The notes: generated by a model not told the origin, from the sequence alone. Numbered from the stretch's first letter, positions 1-6,338 are shown. The stretch: DNA of 12,502 nucleotides from Chloroflexota bacterium (GCA_030550075.1 JAUQQB010000044.1:1-12502), one strand, 5' to 3'. Translations and numbers: made by a program.

Positions 1-347
1 AGAAGTCCCGTTCCGGTGATCGGAAGATGCCGCCCTATTTTGAGGGTGGGCGCACCCCTCTGGTCCGGCGCCTCCCCAAGGCCCGGGGAGAGGGCTTCAC
101 GCTGGTGGAGAAGGTGATCTACCAGCCAGTCCATGTGGGGCAGCTGAATCGCTTCCCACCCAACAGCGAGATCACCCCGCTGATCCTGGCCCAGGCCGGC
201 CTGCTGCGGGATCCTGAGGAGCCTGTAGTGATCCTGGGGGATGGAGAGCTGGACCACCCGCTCGTCGTGAAGGCTCATCGCTTTTCGGCATCCGCCCGGG
301 CGAAAATTGAGGCCGCGGGCGGCCAGGCGGTAGTGATCCCACATTAA
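1..347 (+). CDS. rplO: 50S ribosomal protein L15, C-terminal part (5' truncated by window edge)
   Basis: L15 is a late-assembling protein of the large ribosomal subunit that binds 23S rRNA. Only the C-terminal part is present: the frame is open from the first complete codon at base 3 and ends at TAA 345-347. The segment KSRSGDRKMPPYFEGG followed by TPLVRRLPK is the characteristic conserved L15 block. The C-terminus, with AKIEAAGG then AVVIPH, matches the usual L15 ending, in which a beta strand follows an alpha helix. It lies directly upstream of secY, the standard spc-operon order (rplO-secY), separated by 92 bp. The start codon and N-terminal half lie outside the window. The identification is secure from the motifs and the neighbour. 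Confidence 0.95.
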   Translation, partial: KSRSGDRKMPPYFEGGRTPLVRRLPKARGEGFTLVEKVIYQPVHVGQLNRFPPNSEITPLILAQAGLLRDPEEPVVILGDGELDHPLVVKAHRFSASARAKIEAAGGQAVVIPH

Positions 348-439
348 GAACGGGATGAGCTAATGAGGAGACTAATCCTCAGTTCCTAACGACTGCTGTT
401 CGGGACTGTTTGCTGGCTGGGAGCCTATAAGGAGGATCC

Positions 440-1744
440 ATGCTGGACGCGTTGCGAAACGCATGGCATCTGCCGGATCTGCGACGCAAGATCCTTTATA
501 CGTTGTTGATTCTGGCGATCTACCGTCTGGCTGCACATATCCCGGTGCCCGGGGTGGATCGGACAGCTTTACAACAGCTACTTCAGGGCACCACCGCCGC
601 TGGGCAGCTCTACATCATCCTGGACCTACTCTCCGGCGGTGCCATCGCCAACTTTTCCATTATGGCGATGGGGGTTTATCCCTATGTGACGGCTTCCATT
701 ATCCTTCAGCTCCTGGTCCCCATTGTCCCGCAGCTGGAGCGGCTGGTGAAAGAAGGGGGATCCGAGGGGCGACGCAAGCTTGAGCAGTATACGTATTTCC
801 TTACAGTTCCATTGGCCGCCCTTTACGCGATCGGCCAGGCGAACCTGCTCAGCGCCCCGGGTCGGGCCGTGTTGCCGAACTTTGGCTTTGCCCCCCACCA
901 GCTGCTGCCGACCCTGACGGTGATCCTGACGATGACAGCGGGGACCATGTTTGCGATTTGGCTGGGCCAGCTGATCACCGAACAGGGGATCGGCAATGGG
1001 CTCTCGCTGATCATCTTCGGGGGGATCGTGGCTCGGGCCCCCTATAATCTGGCTCAGATCTGGACCAGCAACGGCACGATGGGGATCCTCGTGTTCCTGG
1101 CCCTGACGGTGATCACGGTGGCAGCCATCGTCTTCATTCAGGAAGGGCAGCGGCGGATCCCCGTCCAGTATGGGCGTCGGGTTCGGGGTCACCGCATCTA
1201 TGGGGGCGGCAGCACCTATATCCCCCTTCGGGTGAACATGGCGGGGATGATCCCGCTGATCCTCGCCCAGTCGGTCCTGGCGTTCCCGGCGATTATCGCC
1301 CAGTTCTTCCAGTATTCCAGCAATGCTGTCGTTGCAAGTGTCGCCAACACCATCGTCAGTGTTTTCTCCGGATTCCACGACGCCTACTGGCCGATGTATT
1401 TCATTACGGTTGTTGCCTTTACTTACTTTTACACGGATGTGATGTTGCAGCAGATGAACCTGGCGGATACCCTGCAGAAGCAAGGTGGGTTCATTCCGGG
1501 CATCCGGCCTGGGAAGGCCACGGAACAGTATATCAACCGGATCTCTCGACGCATCACCCTGGTGGGGGCGCTGTTCCTGGGAGTCCTGGCGATCCTGCCC
1601 TGGCCGGTGCGGTCGGTGCTCCAGACGAATGTGTTGCTCTTCAGTAGCGCCGCCCTCCTGATCGTGGTGGGTGTGGTCCTGGATACGATGCGGCAACTGG
1701 AGGCGCAGCTGGTGATGCGCCATTATGAAGGCTTCATTCGATAA
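440..1744 (+). CDS. secY: Preprotein translocase channel subunit SecY
   Basis: SecY is the protein-conducting channel of the Sec translocon in the cytoplasmic membrane. It works with SecE/SecG and SecA or the ribosome. The product is 434 residues, normal for the family, and has about ten hydrophobic segments beginning with residues 18-33. Signature elements are visible: the plug and TM2 region GGAIANFS (66-73) followed by GVYPYVTASIILQLL (78-92), the second signature QGIGNGLSLIIFGGIVA (182-198), and the cytoplasmic loop GGFIPGIRPG (349-358) that contacts SecA or the ribosome. ATG 440 follows a strong Shine-Dalgarno sequence AAGGAGG (429-435). It sits between rplO and adk, as in most bacteria. 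Nothing is missing or truncated. Confidence 0.98.
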   Translation: MLDALRNAWHLPDLRRKILYTLLILAIYRLAAHIPVPGVDRTALQQLLQGTTAAGQLYIILDLLSGGAIANFSIMAMGVYPYVTASIILQLLVPIVPQLERLVKEGGSEGRRKLEQYTYFLTVPLAALYAIGQANLLSAPGRAVLPNFGFAPHQLLPTLTVILTMTAGTMFAIWLGQLITEQGIGNGLSLIIFGGIVARAPYNLAQIWTSNGTMGILVFLALTVITVAAIVFIQEGQRRIPVQYGRRVRGHRIYGGGSTYIPLRVNMAGMIPLILAQSVLAFPAIIAQFFQYSSNAVVASVANTIVSVFSGFHDAYWPMYFITVVAFTYFYTDVMLQQMNLADTLQKQGGFIPGIRPGKATEQYINRISRRITLVGALFLGVLAILPWPVRSVLQTNVLLFSSAALLIVVGVVLDTMRQLEAQLVMRHYEGFIR

Positions 1745-1762
1745 GCAGTGGGTCCCTGCCTT

Positions 1763-1783
1763 CTGGCCTCCGGCGAAGGCCAG
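1763..1783. repeat. Small inverted repeat in secY-adk spacer
   Basis: CTGGCCT (1763-1769) is complementary to AGGCCAG (1777-1783), with the loop CCGGCGA. An outer CCCTG/CAGGG pairing competes with the inner stem. Read on the minus strand, its tip contains CCTTCG, like the larger hairpins elsewhere in the window, so it may be a short member of that family. There is no T-run after it and adk starts 38 bp on, so it is unlikely to be a strong terminator. Confidence 0.5.
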
Positions 1784-1821
1784 GGATGCTTGAAGACTTT
1801 CGGGTTTAGGGTCATCGAACC

Positions 1822-2490
1822 ATGCCACTCGATTTGATTCTGCTGGGGCCTCCGGGTGCGGGAAAGGGAACCCAGGCCAAAATTCTCAGCCAGCGCCTGG
1901 GCATTCCTCATGTAGCCAGCGGTGATCTCTTTCGCGATCACTTGCATCGCCAGACTCCGCTGGGTCAGCTGGCCCGTCAGTACATGGATCGGGGAGAGCT
2001 GGTGCCAGACGATGTGACCATCGGGATGATTCGCGAGCGGCTGGAGCAGGCGGATTGCCGCAACGGGGTGATCCTGGATGGGTTCCCTCGAACGCCTGCC
2101 CAGGCCCAGGCGCTCGATGAGCTTCTGGCTGGGATGGGTCGATCGCTCGCTGCAGTCCTTTATATTCGGGTGCGTAACGAGTTATTGCTCCGTCGTCTGG
2201 CAGGGCGCTGGACCTGTCGAGTGTGCGGGGCTGTATATCACATTGAATTCAACCCGCCTCGTGTGCCGGGCCGCTGCGATCTCGACGGGGGTCCACTTTA
2301 TCAACGCGAGGATGATACGGAGGAGGTTCAGCGACGGCGCATCCAGGTTTACCAGGAGCAGACGGCCCCTCTGGTTTCCTTTTATCGGGAACGGGGTCTA
2401 CTGGTGGAGATCGATGGCGAGTGTTCCATTCCGGAGGTGACAGAGGAGCTGATCCGGGCGATTGAGGTGCGGAAGGCGGTGGATCCATGA
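1822..2490 (+). CDS. adk: Adenylate kinase, zinc-binding LID form
   Basis: Adenylate kinase catalyses ATP + AMP to 2 ADP in the cytosol. The product is 222 residues, the long-LID bacterial form. The P-loop GPPGAGKGT occupies residues 9-17, the AMP-binding segment SGDLFR is near residue 33, and DGFPRT lies at 86-91. The LID (about 128-165) carries Cys132, Cys135, Cys152 and Asp155. That C-x2-C-x16-C-x2-D spacing is the structural zinc site known from Gram-positive Adk, and it usually raises thermal stability. No clear Shine-Dalgarno sequence precedes ATG 1822, but the protein begins exactly where the family begins. The stop overlaps the map start in an ATGA, which indicates translational coupling. 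Confidence 0.98.
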   Translation: MPLDLILLGPPGAGKGTQAKILSQRLGIPHVASGDLFRDHLHRQTPLGQLARQYMDRGELVPDDVTIGMIRERLEQADCRNGVILDGFPRTPAQAQALDELLAGMGRSLAAVLYIRVRNELLLRRLAGRWTCRVCGAVYHIEFNPPRVPGRCDLDGGPLYQREDDTEEVQRRRIQVYQEQTAPLVSFYRERGLLVEIDGECSIPEVTEELIRAIEVRKAVDP

Positions 2491-3323
2491 GCGCACGGGT
2501 GGTCCCTCGAGCTGGCCGACCGGTAGTGGGGATTCGGCTGAAGACGTGGTCAGAGATCCGAATGATGCGGGAAGCAGGTCGGATTGTGGCGGAGGTGCTG
2601 GCCGCTATGCGCACGATGGTCCAGCCTGGTGTCACCACCGCTGAGCTGGACCGATGGGCGGAGGAATATATCCGCCGTCGAGGTGGGATCCCTGCCTTCA
2701 AGGGTTATCCCAGCATGAAGGATGAGGGTGGGCCTCCTTATCCGGCCACGCTCTGCACCTCTGTCAACCATGTGCTGGTCCACGGCATACCCGGCCCTTA
2801 CCGGTTGAAGGAGGGAGATATCATCAGCATCGATGTGGGGGTCAATTTCCGGGGCTACTATGCGGATGCGGCGCTCACATTACCGGTCGGCTCGATTCCT
2901 TCACAGGCCCATCGACTGCTGGAAGTTACGGAAACCGCTCTGTGGGCAGCGATCGCTCAAGCCCGTCCAGGTCGGCGCCTGGGAGATATCCAGTGGGCCA
3001 TCCAGCATACGGTGGAATCTCAAGGATTCCATGTGGCCCGGGAATTCACCAGTCACGGCATTGGGCAGGCCCTCCATGAACCGCCTTCTTTTGTGAACCG
3101 GGGGCATCCGGGGCGAGGCCTTCCCCTGCGACCGGGAATGACCATAGCGATCGAGCCGATGGTCACAATGGGAGACTGGCGGACACGCATGCTAGAGGAT
3201 GGATGGACCGTCGTCACACTGGATGGAAGCCTAGCAGCTCACTTCGAACATACCATTGCGATTACGGAAGGGGATCCCATTATCCTGACCGCTCTGGAGG
3301 ATGATCCTCGTTTGGCCTCGTAA
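2487..3323 (+). CDS. map: Type I methionine aminopeptidase
   Basis: MetAP removes the initiator methionine from nascent proteins in the cytosol using a two-metal site. All five metal ligands and the substrate histidine are visible: His99 (VHGIP), Asp116 (SIDVG), Asp127 (YADAA), His190 (SHGIG), Glu223 (IEPMV) and Glu254 (HFEHT). The product is 278 residues. Typical type I enzymes begin near the IRLKT motif, so the first 14 or so residues here are an extension. The ATG at 2487 overlaps the adk stop (ATGA), which favours it; GTG 2526, just before IRLKT, is the alternative. In many bacteria map is followed closely by infA and rpmJ. Here it is followed by 451 bp without a recognisable gene. Confidence 0.97.
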   Translation: MSARVVPRAGRPVVGIRLKTWSEIRMMREAGRIVAEVLAAMRTMVQPGVTTAELDRWAEEYIRRRGGIPAFKGYPSMKDEGGPPYPATLCTSVNHVLVHGIPGPYRLKEGDIISIDVGVNFRGYYADAALTLPVGSIPSQAHRLLEVTETALWAAIAQARPGRRLGDIQWAIQHTVESQGFHVAREFTSHGIGQALHEPPSFVNRGHPGRGLPLRPGMTIAIEPMVTMGDWRTRMLEDGWTVVTLDGSLAAHFEHTIAITEGDPIILTALEDDPRLAS

Positions 3324-3452
3324 GCCTTAGAGGGTGTCCGAAAATCGGAGGTCTGACTTTCCAGAGGGCTTTTTGGGAGGGCGAGGCCGCTGAAGATCAT
3401 CTTGCTCTCCCCGGAATTTCCTTTTCTATTTCTATTAACTGCTTGTGGAAAG

Positions 3453-3481
3453 TAGAAGCTTTTCTTTTATTTGGGTAAAAT
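3453..3481 (+). promoter_or_regulatory. Possible promoter in AT-rich island
   Basis: TAAAAT at 3476-3481 resembles a -10 hexamer (5 of 6 positions match TATAAT), in a stretch far more AT-rich than its surroundings. No good -35 hexamer lies 16-18 bp upstream; TTGTGG at 3443-3448 is too distant to pair with it. This is suggestive only. If real, it would serve rpmJ and the alpha operon, reading through the hairpins at 3598-3698. Confidence 0.25.
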
Positions 3482-3597
3482 AGAGTTTTGCTGCTCATCT
3501 TCTGGGCGCTCCAGTGCATGGAGCGGCGAGAGGGTTTCGATAGTGGGGGGCGTATGAAAGGTATACCCCCTACTGCTTTGTCTATTTAGTTCGGGGT

Positions 3598-3659
3598 TTT
3601 CTGGGGGTTAGGGCTGGGAGCCTTCGGCCCCCAGCCCTAACCCCAGAAAGATATTTTTT
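3598..3659 (+). terminator. Long hairpin (P1) with following T6: candidate terminator after map
   Basis: The left arm 3598-3622 pairs with the right arm 3626-3649 over about 24 base pairs, with one bulged G and one A-C mismatch. The tip is GCC-TTC-GGC. The arms start TTTCTGGGG and end CCCCAGAAA. Six T residues (3654-3659) follow four bases after the stem, so an intrinsic terminator for upstream transcription is plausible. The stem is much longer than usual terminator stems and belongs to a family of similar inverted repeats in this window, so another role is possible. Confidence 0.55.
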
Positions 3660-3662
3660 CTC

Positions 3663-3698
3663 CCCCCTCCCCGCGGCCCAAAGGCTGTGGGGAGGGGG
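3663..3698. repeat. Pyrimidine/purine-armed hairpin (Q1)
   Basis: CCCCCTCCCC (3663-3672) pairs with GGGGAGGGGG (3689-3698). An inner GCGGCC/GGCTGT pairing (two G-T wobbles) extends this to 16 pairs around the loop CAAA (3679-3682). It lies 13 bp after hairpin P1. The same P-then-Q order recurs at 4116-4218 and 4838-4919. Confidence 0.75.
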
Positions 3699-3774
3699 AA
3701 GGGGCTATTTATCTTCCCGGCTTTTTCCACACTGGGCAAATCACTACCTGCCAATCCCATTATGGGAGGAAGCA

Positions 3775-3888
3775 ATGAGGGTCACACCATCAGTCCGCCG
3801 ACGATGTCCAAAATGTAAGATCGTTCGGCGCAAGGGAGTGGTGCGAGTAATTTGCGAAAATCCTAAGCATAAGCAACGGCAGGGCTAA
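3775..3888 (+). CDS. rpmJ: 50S ribosomal protein L36, zinc-binding form
   Basis: L36 is the smallest protein of the large subunit and binds 23S rRNA. The reading frame encodes 37 residues, beginning MRVTPSVRRRCPKCKIVRRK and ending ENPKHKQRQG, a full-length L36 of normal size. Cys11, Cys14, Cys27 and His32 form the zinc ribbon of the C+ type. ATG 3775 is preceded by GGGAGGA (3764-3770), and translation stops at TAA 3886-3888. It heads the alpha operon (rpmJ-rpsM-rpsK-rpsD-rpoA-rplQ) but is separated from rpsM by 428 bp, whereas most bacteria have a short spacer. Confidence 0.97.
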   Translation: MRVTPSVRRRCPKCKIVRRKGVVRVICENPKHKQRQG

Positions 3889-3897
3889 GGGAGCCTG

Positions 3898-3933
3898 GCC
3901 TGCCTCTCGGTTCCTTATCTTGAGAAGGCAGGC
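3898..3933 (+). terminator. Hairpin directly after rpmJ
   Basis: GCCTGCCTCTC (3898-3908) pairs with GAG-A-AGGCAGGC (3922-3933), with one bulged A and a 13-base loop. The hairpin begins 10 bases after the rpmJ stop. The sequence downstream is pyrimidine-rich (TCTCCTCACC...) but lacks a clean T-run, so termination is possible but not shown. Confidence 0.4.
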
Positions 3934-3955
3934 TCTCCTCACCTGTTCCCTCTTT

Positions 3956-3996
3956 ATCCCTGCAGCCCTTGAGGCTGTGTGAATCGCAGGAGGGAT
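3956..3996. repeat. Degenerate Q-type hairpin
   Basis: ATCCCT (3956-3961) pairs with AGGGAT (3991-3996), and CAGCC (3963-3967) pairs with GGCTG (3973-3977) around CTTGA. The right side carries a 13-base bulge. The inner CAGCC...GGCTG core is shared with the hairpin at 11674-11711. Confidence 0.4.
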
Positions 3997-4115
3997 CAGG
4001 AGAAACAATGGGCCTGTGTGGTGTTAAAGATGCCTGATATAGCCCAAACGCTCTCCAGGAGGGAGAATTTTACAATATCCTGTTTAGCGATTTGGAACCC
4101 TTTCGGGAGAATTCT

Positions 4116-4162
4116 GGGGTGTGTAGGGGGGCGCATCTTCGGCGCGCCCCCCTACACACCCC
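4116..4162. repeat. 19-bp perfect inverted repeat (P2)
   Basis: Bases 4116-4134 (GGGGTGTGTAGGGGGGCGC) are exactly complementary to 4144-4162, with the nine-base loop ATCTTCGGC. The arm sequence differs from P1 but the tip again contains CTTCGGC. No T-run follows: the next bases are CAAACTTCTTACC. It sits 154 bp before rpsM. Confidence 0.85.
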
Positions 4163-4171
4163 CAAACTTCT

Positions 4172-4218
4172 TACCCTCCCTCCCCGCAATCCATGGGCTG
4201 CGGGAAGATAAAGGGGTA
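4172..4218. repeat. Q-type hairpin (Q3), degenerate
   Basis: CCCGCA (4183-4188) pairs with TGCGGG (4199-4204), and an outer TACCC (4172-4176) pairs with GGGTA (4214-4218). The sequence TCCCTCCCCGCA...GGGCTGCGGGAAG resembles hairpin Q1. It begins 9 bp after P2. Confidence 0.5.
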
Positions 4219-4316
4219 GGGACTCCGATGTCTCACACTCCAATGGGAGCAATGCTCCAAATCGTTGCGGCGGACACTATAAATGATCCGGATCCGATCG
4301 ATGGAGGGGAGATTCG

Positions 4317-4706
4317 ATGGCGCGAATTGCTGGTGTAGAGCTGCCCCGAGATAAGCGAGTGGAGATCGCCCTCACTTATATCTTTGGGATCGGTCGTTCT
4401 CTGTCCAGGGATATCCTTCAACAGGCTAGGGTGAACCCGGACAAGCGCGTGAAGGATCTGACTGAGAGCGAGGTGAACGTTCTGCGGGAAACTATTGAAC
4501 GGAACTATAAGGTGGAGGGTGATCTGCGCCGAGAAATCGCCATGAATATCAAGCGGCTGATCGATATCGGGTGCTATCGTGGCCTGCGGCATAAAATGAA
4601 TCTTCCGGTGCGTGGCCAGCGGACCCGAACGAATGCCCGCACCCGGAAAGGGCCGCGGAAGACGGTGCCTGGTCGTGGCCGCAAACGCGGTGCGAAGAAG
4701 AAGTGA
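4317..4706 (+). CDS. rpsM: 30S ribosomal protein S13
   Basis: S13 sits in the head of the small subunit and contacts the P-site tRNA and, through intersubunit bridges, the 50S subunit. The 129-residue product starts MARIAGVELPRDKRVEIALT, the standard S13 N-terminus. It contains TYIFGIGRSLS (about 20-30) and ends with the conserved RTRTNARTRKGP and GRGRKRGAKKK tail that reaches the tRNA. Length is at the upper end of the normal range. ATG 4317 has a strong Shine-Dalgarno GGAGGGGA (4303-4310). It follows rpmJ and precedes rpsK, the standard order, but both flanking gaps exceed 400 bp and contain paired inverted repeats. Confidence 0.98.
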   Translation: MARIAGVELPRDKRVEIALTYIFGIGRSLSRDILQQARVNPDKRVKDLTESEVNVLRETIERNYKVEGDLRREIAMNIKRLIDIGCYRGLRHKMNLPVRGQRTRTNARTRKGPRKTVPGRGRKRGAKKK

Positions 4707-4709
4707 TCC

Positions 4710-4751
4710 GGGGATAAATGGACAGGCGCTAGAGGTGCCTTGTCCATCCCC
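4710..4751 (+). terminator. Hairpin directly after rpsM
   Basis: ATGGACA (4718-4724) pairs with TGTCCAT (4741-4747). It is extended inward by GGC/GCC with a bulged T, and outward by GGGG (4710-4713) with CCCC (4748-4751) across an ATAA bulge. The stem starts four bases after the rpsM stop. No T-run follows (TCGGTATC), so if it terminates or protects an RNA end it is not a classical intrinsic terminator. Confidence 0.45.
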
Positions 4752-4837
4752 TCGGTATCTACTAACCAATGGTGCGGATGGTCCGTTAAGAATCAAAGAA
4801 GAGGGGCTTGCGGGGAGGGAAAGATCTTCCGGGGGTT

Positions 4838-4871
4838 GGGGCCGTGGACTGAAGGCTCCTGTCCCGGCCCC
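4838..4871. repeat. P-type inverted repeat (P3)
   Basis: GGGGCCG (4838-4844) pairs with CGGCCCC (4865-4871). Inside, GGA (4846-4848) can pair with TCC (4857-4859) around CTGAAGGC. The outer context TTCCGGGG...CCCCGAAA and the AAGGC tip resemble the other P elements. It lies 17 bp before Q4. Confidence 0.55.
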
Positions 4872-4888
4872 GAAAGCTGTTTTCTCCC

Positions 4889-4919
4889 CCTCCCCATGGC
4901 CCCCTGAGCTGTGGGGAGG
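4889..4919. repeat. Q-type hairpin (Q4)
   Basis: CCTCCCC (4889-4895) pairs with GGGGAGG (4913-4919). The stem continues inward through ATGGC/GCTGT with two wobbles, giving 12 pairs around CCCCTGA. The right arm GCTGTGGGGAGG is shared base for base with Q1. Confidence 0.7.
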
Positions 4920-5147
4920 AATCATCCGTTTCCAACTTGCCCTGAACCTGGACGAGCACCACTGGTTACCATGGGGTTGGCCACCTGGCCGGTGCTTTCA
5001 AGCAGAGGATACACCCTTTCATCCTCTCTTCAGCGCCTGAAAAGTCGAGCCGTCATGAGCAGAGTGCCCAAATAACCAGTCAAGGGACTCGTTTGCCCAA
5101 AGTTCAGGCACGAAATTCTTTGTGGATCTGCCCGGGAGGAGGCATCA

Positions 5148-5534
5148 ATGGCGCGAGGTTCAAGGGGCGGTCGGAAAGCCCGAAAGAATGTCATCCGAGC
5201 ACATGTTTATATCCATGCAACGTTCAACAACACAGTGGTAACCGTTACGGATCCCAACGGGGATACCCTGACATGGGCCAGTGGAGGGACCATTGGCTAT
5301 AAGGGCTCGAAGAAGAGCACTCCCTATGCAGCGCGTCTGGCGGCCGAACAGGCAGCCCGAAAAGCGATGGATATGGGAGTTCGGGAGATCGATGTTTTTA
5401 TCAATGGCCCGGGCCCTGGGCGGGAGGCGGCGCTGCGTGCTCTGCACGCCATGGGGCTTAAGATTCGGTCGATCACCGATGTCACGCCCATCCCTCATAA
5501 CGGATGCAAGCCGCCTTCCAAGCGTCGAGTGTAG
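5148..5534 (+). CDS. rpsK: 30S ribosomal protein S11
   Basis: S11 lies on the small-subunit platform and helps shape the E-site region of 16S rRNA. The 128-residue product contains the expected blocks: HVYIHATFNNT (19-29), TDPNGDTLTWASGG (34-47), the GYKGSKKSTPYAA segment, then FINGPGPGREAALRAL and the C-terminal PIPHNGCKPPSKRRV. Length is normal. ATG 5148 follows GGGAGGAGG at five-base spacing. It is followed 136 bp later by rpsD, the usual alpha-operon order. No irregularity was seen in the protein. Confidence 0.98.
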   Translation: MARGSRGGRKARKNVIRAHVYIHATFNNTVVTVTDPNGDTLTWASGGTIGYKGSKKSTPYAARLAAEQAARKAMDMGVREIDVFINGPGPGREAALRALHAMGLKIRSITDVTPIPHNGCKPPSKRRV

Positions 5535-5586
5535 GCTGATCTTACCTTAATAGTTAGTAGACTTCTTACGTAATTGCGGTAAAGGG

Positions 5587-5612
5587 GCTTTTGGGGCCGG
5601 GCAGGCTGCCTC
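5587..5612. repeat. Half-copy of a P-type element in rpsK-rpsD spacer
   Basis: GCTTTTGGGGCCGGGCAGGC and the following CTGCCT resemble the left arm of the hairpin at 8290-8326 (TTTTGGGGCGGGCTGCCT), but the complementary CCCAAAA arm is not present. The simplest reading is a decayed or truncated copy. The remaining short GGCAGGCTGCC can still fold weakly. Confidence 0.35.
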
Positions 5613-5670
5613 CGGTAGTCTGTTTATGCAACAAGCCTAATGACTGCGAGATTCCGCTCAGGAGGAACGG

Positions 5671-6309
5671 ATGGCGCGTTATCTTGGACCAGTTTGTCGA
5701 TTGTGTCGTCGAGAGGGCGAGAAGCTTTATCTGAAGGGGGAGCGTTGCTTTACGCCGAAGTGTGCAATTGAACGGCGAAATTATCCCCCCGGCCAGCATG
5801 GTCGGGAGTTGCAATTCCGCCGAAGCCGACCCTCGGATTATGGACTTCAGCTACGGGAGAAACAGAAACTGCGGCGGATCTACGGGGTGCTGGAACGCCA
5901 GTTCCGACATTATTTTGAAATCGCGCAGCGCGCCCGCGGGATGACCGGTGCTCTCTTGCTGATCCTGCTGGAGCGCCGCTTAGACAACGTGGTTTATCGT
6001 CTGGGATTCGCCAGCTCGCGAGCTCAGGCGCGGCAGCTGGTTCGCCATGGTCATTTCGAAGTCAACGGTCGCAAAGTCGATGTCCCATCCTATCAGGTAA
6101 AGCCAGGCGATGTCATCCGAGTGCGGGATAGCAGTCGGGAGAAGGAGTATTTCAAGGATCTCATGGAGGGCCTGGAAGGCCATCGCCCGCCGCCATGGCT
6201 GCAGCTAAATCCTCAGGATCTATCCGGTCAGGTGTTGCGCCTTCCTGTTCGCGAGGAAATCGATACGCGCGTGCAAGAACATCTCATCGTGGAGTTCTAC
6301 TCGCGTTAA
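5671..6309 (+). CDS. rpsD: 30S ribosomal protein S4, zinc-binding form
   Basis: S4 is a primary 16S rRNA-binding assembly protein and, in several bacteria, a translational regulator of its own operon. The 212-residue product begins MARYLGPVCRLCRREG. Cys9, Cys12, Cys26 and Cys31 form the N-terminal zinc knuckle seen in the C+ form (as in Thermus); many bacteria have lost it. The S4 RNA-binding domain is at about residues 104-160 (RLDNVVYRLGFASSRAQARQ, then LVRHGHFEVNGRKV). ATG 5671 follows AGGAGGA (5660-5666). The gene lies between rpsK and rpoA. The rpoA start is 261 bp downstream, a gap containing possible alternative hairpins. Confidence 0.98.
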   Translation: MARYLGPVCRLCRREGEKLYLKGERCFTPKCAIERRNYPPGQHGRELQFRRSRPSDYGLQLREKQKLRRIYGVLERQFRHYFEIAQRARGMTGALLLILLERRLDNVVYRLGFASSRAQARQLVRHGHFEVNGRKVDVPSYQVKPGDVIRVRDSSREKEYFKDLMEGLEGHRPPPWLQLNPQDLSGQVLRLPVREEIDTRVQEHLIVEFYSR

Positions 6310-6338
6310 TTGATAGATTGGATCTTGAACGAATTCTC

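Larger units (their letters stand above)
3324..3774. other. 451-bp gap map-rpmJ: no gene, AT-rich island and two hairpins
   Basis: No recognisable coding sequence was found. infA, often located here, is not present in any frame. The stretch has three parts. The first 95 or so bases are unremarkable. An AT-rich island follows (3421-3490, 20 of 70 bases G or C by hand count). The last part holds two consecutive inverted repeats at 3598-3649 and 3663-3698, ending in the rpmJ ribosome-binding site. The gap breaks the usual tight spacing of the spc and alpha operons, so it may hold a transcript end and a new start. Confidence 0.7.
3889..4316. other. 428-bp gap rpmJ-rpsM: several inverted repeats, no convincing gene
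   Basis: In order, the gap holds a hairpin just after rpmJ (3898-3933), a degenerate Q-type hairpin (3956-3996), a nine-codon open frame (4008-4037), a 19-bp perfect inverted repeat (4116-4162), a Q-type hairpin (4172-4218), a small GGAGC/GCTCC stem (4246-4258) and the rpsM ribosome-binding site. The frame open through part of it (3979-4338) runs across the inverted repeats and resembles no known protein. In enterobacteria S4 represses the alpha operon through a structured rpsM leader; a comparable leader is possible here but was not recognised. Confidence 0.65.
4707..5147. other. 441-bp gap rpsM-rpsK: hairpins, no gene recognised
   Basis: The gap holds a hairpin immediately after rpsM (4710-4751), a P-type inverted repeat (4838-4871) and a Q-type inverted repeat (4889-4919), followed by about 215 bp in which I see no clear gene, promoter or strong structure before the rpsK ribosome-binding site GGGAGGAGG (5134-5142). 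Open frames crossing it on either strand run through the hairpins and resemble nothing known. Confidence 0.65.

Noticed and set aside
626..1828. 400-codon open frame on the minus strand opposite secY
   Set aside because: It lies antisense to a certain secY gene, is rich in His, Gln, Arg and Asp, has no recognisable domain, and arises from codon bias on the other strand.
3328..3350. GAGGGTGTCCGAAAATC after map resembling an insertion-sequence end
   Set aside because: No matching inverted end or transposase was found in the window, so the resemblance alone is not enough.
3979..4338. 119-codon frame between rpmJ and rpsM
   Set aside because: It runs through two inverted repeats into the rpsM start, has an unusual composition and no family resemblance.
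3598..4919. CRISPR array interpretation of the repeated hairpins
   Set aside because: The repeats are few, irregularly spaced, with variable arms and no uniform spacers.
4233..4925. 230-codon minus-strand frame opposite rpsM
   Set aside because: It is antisense to rpsM and to hairpins Q4 and P3; no recognisable protein features.
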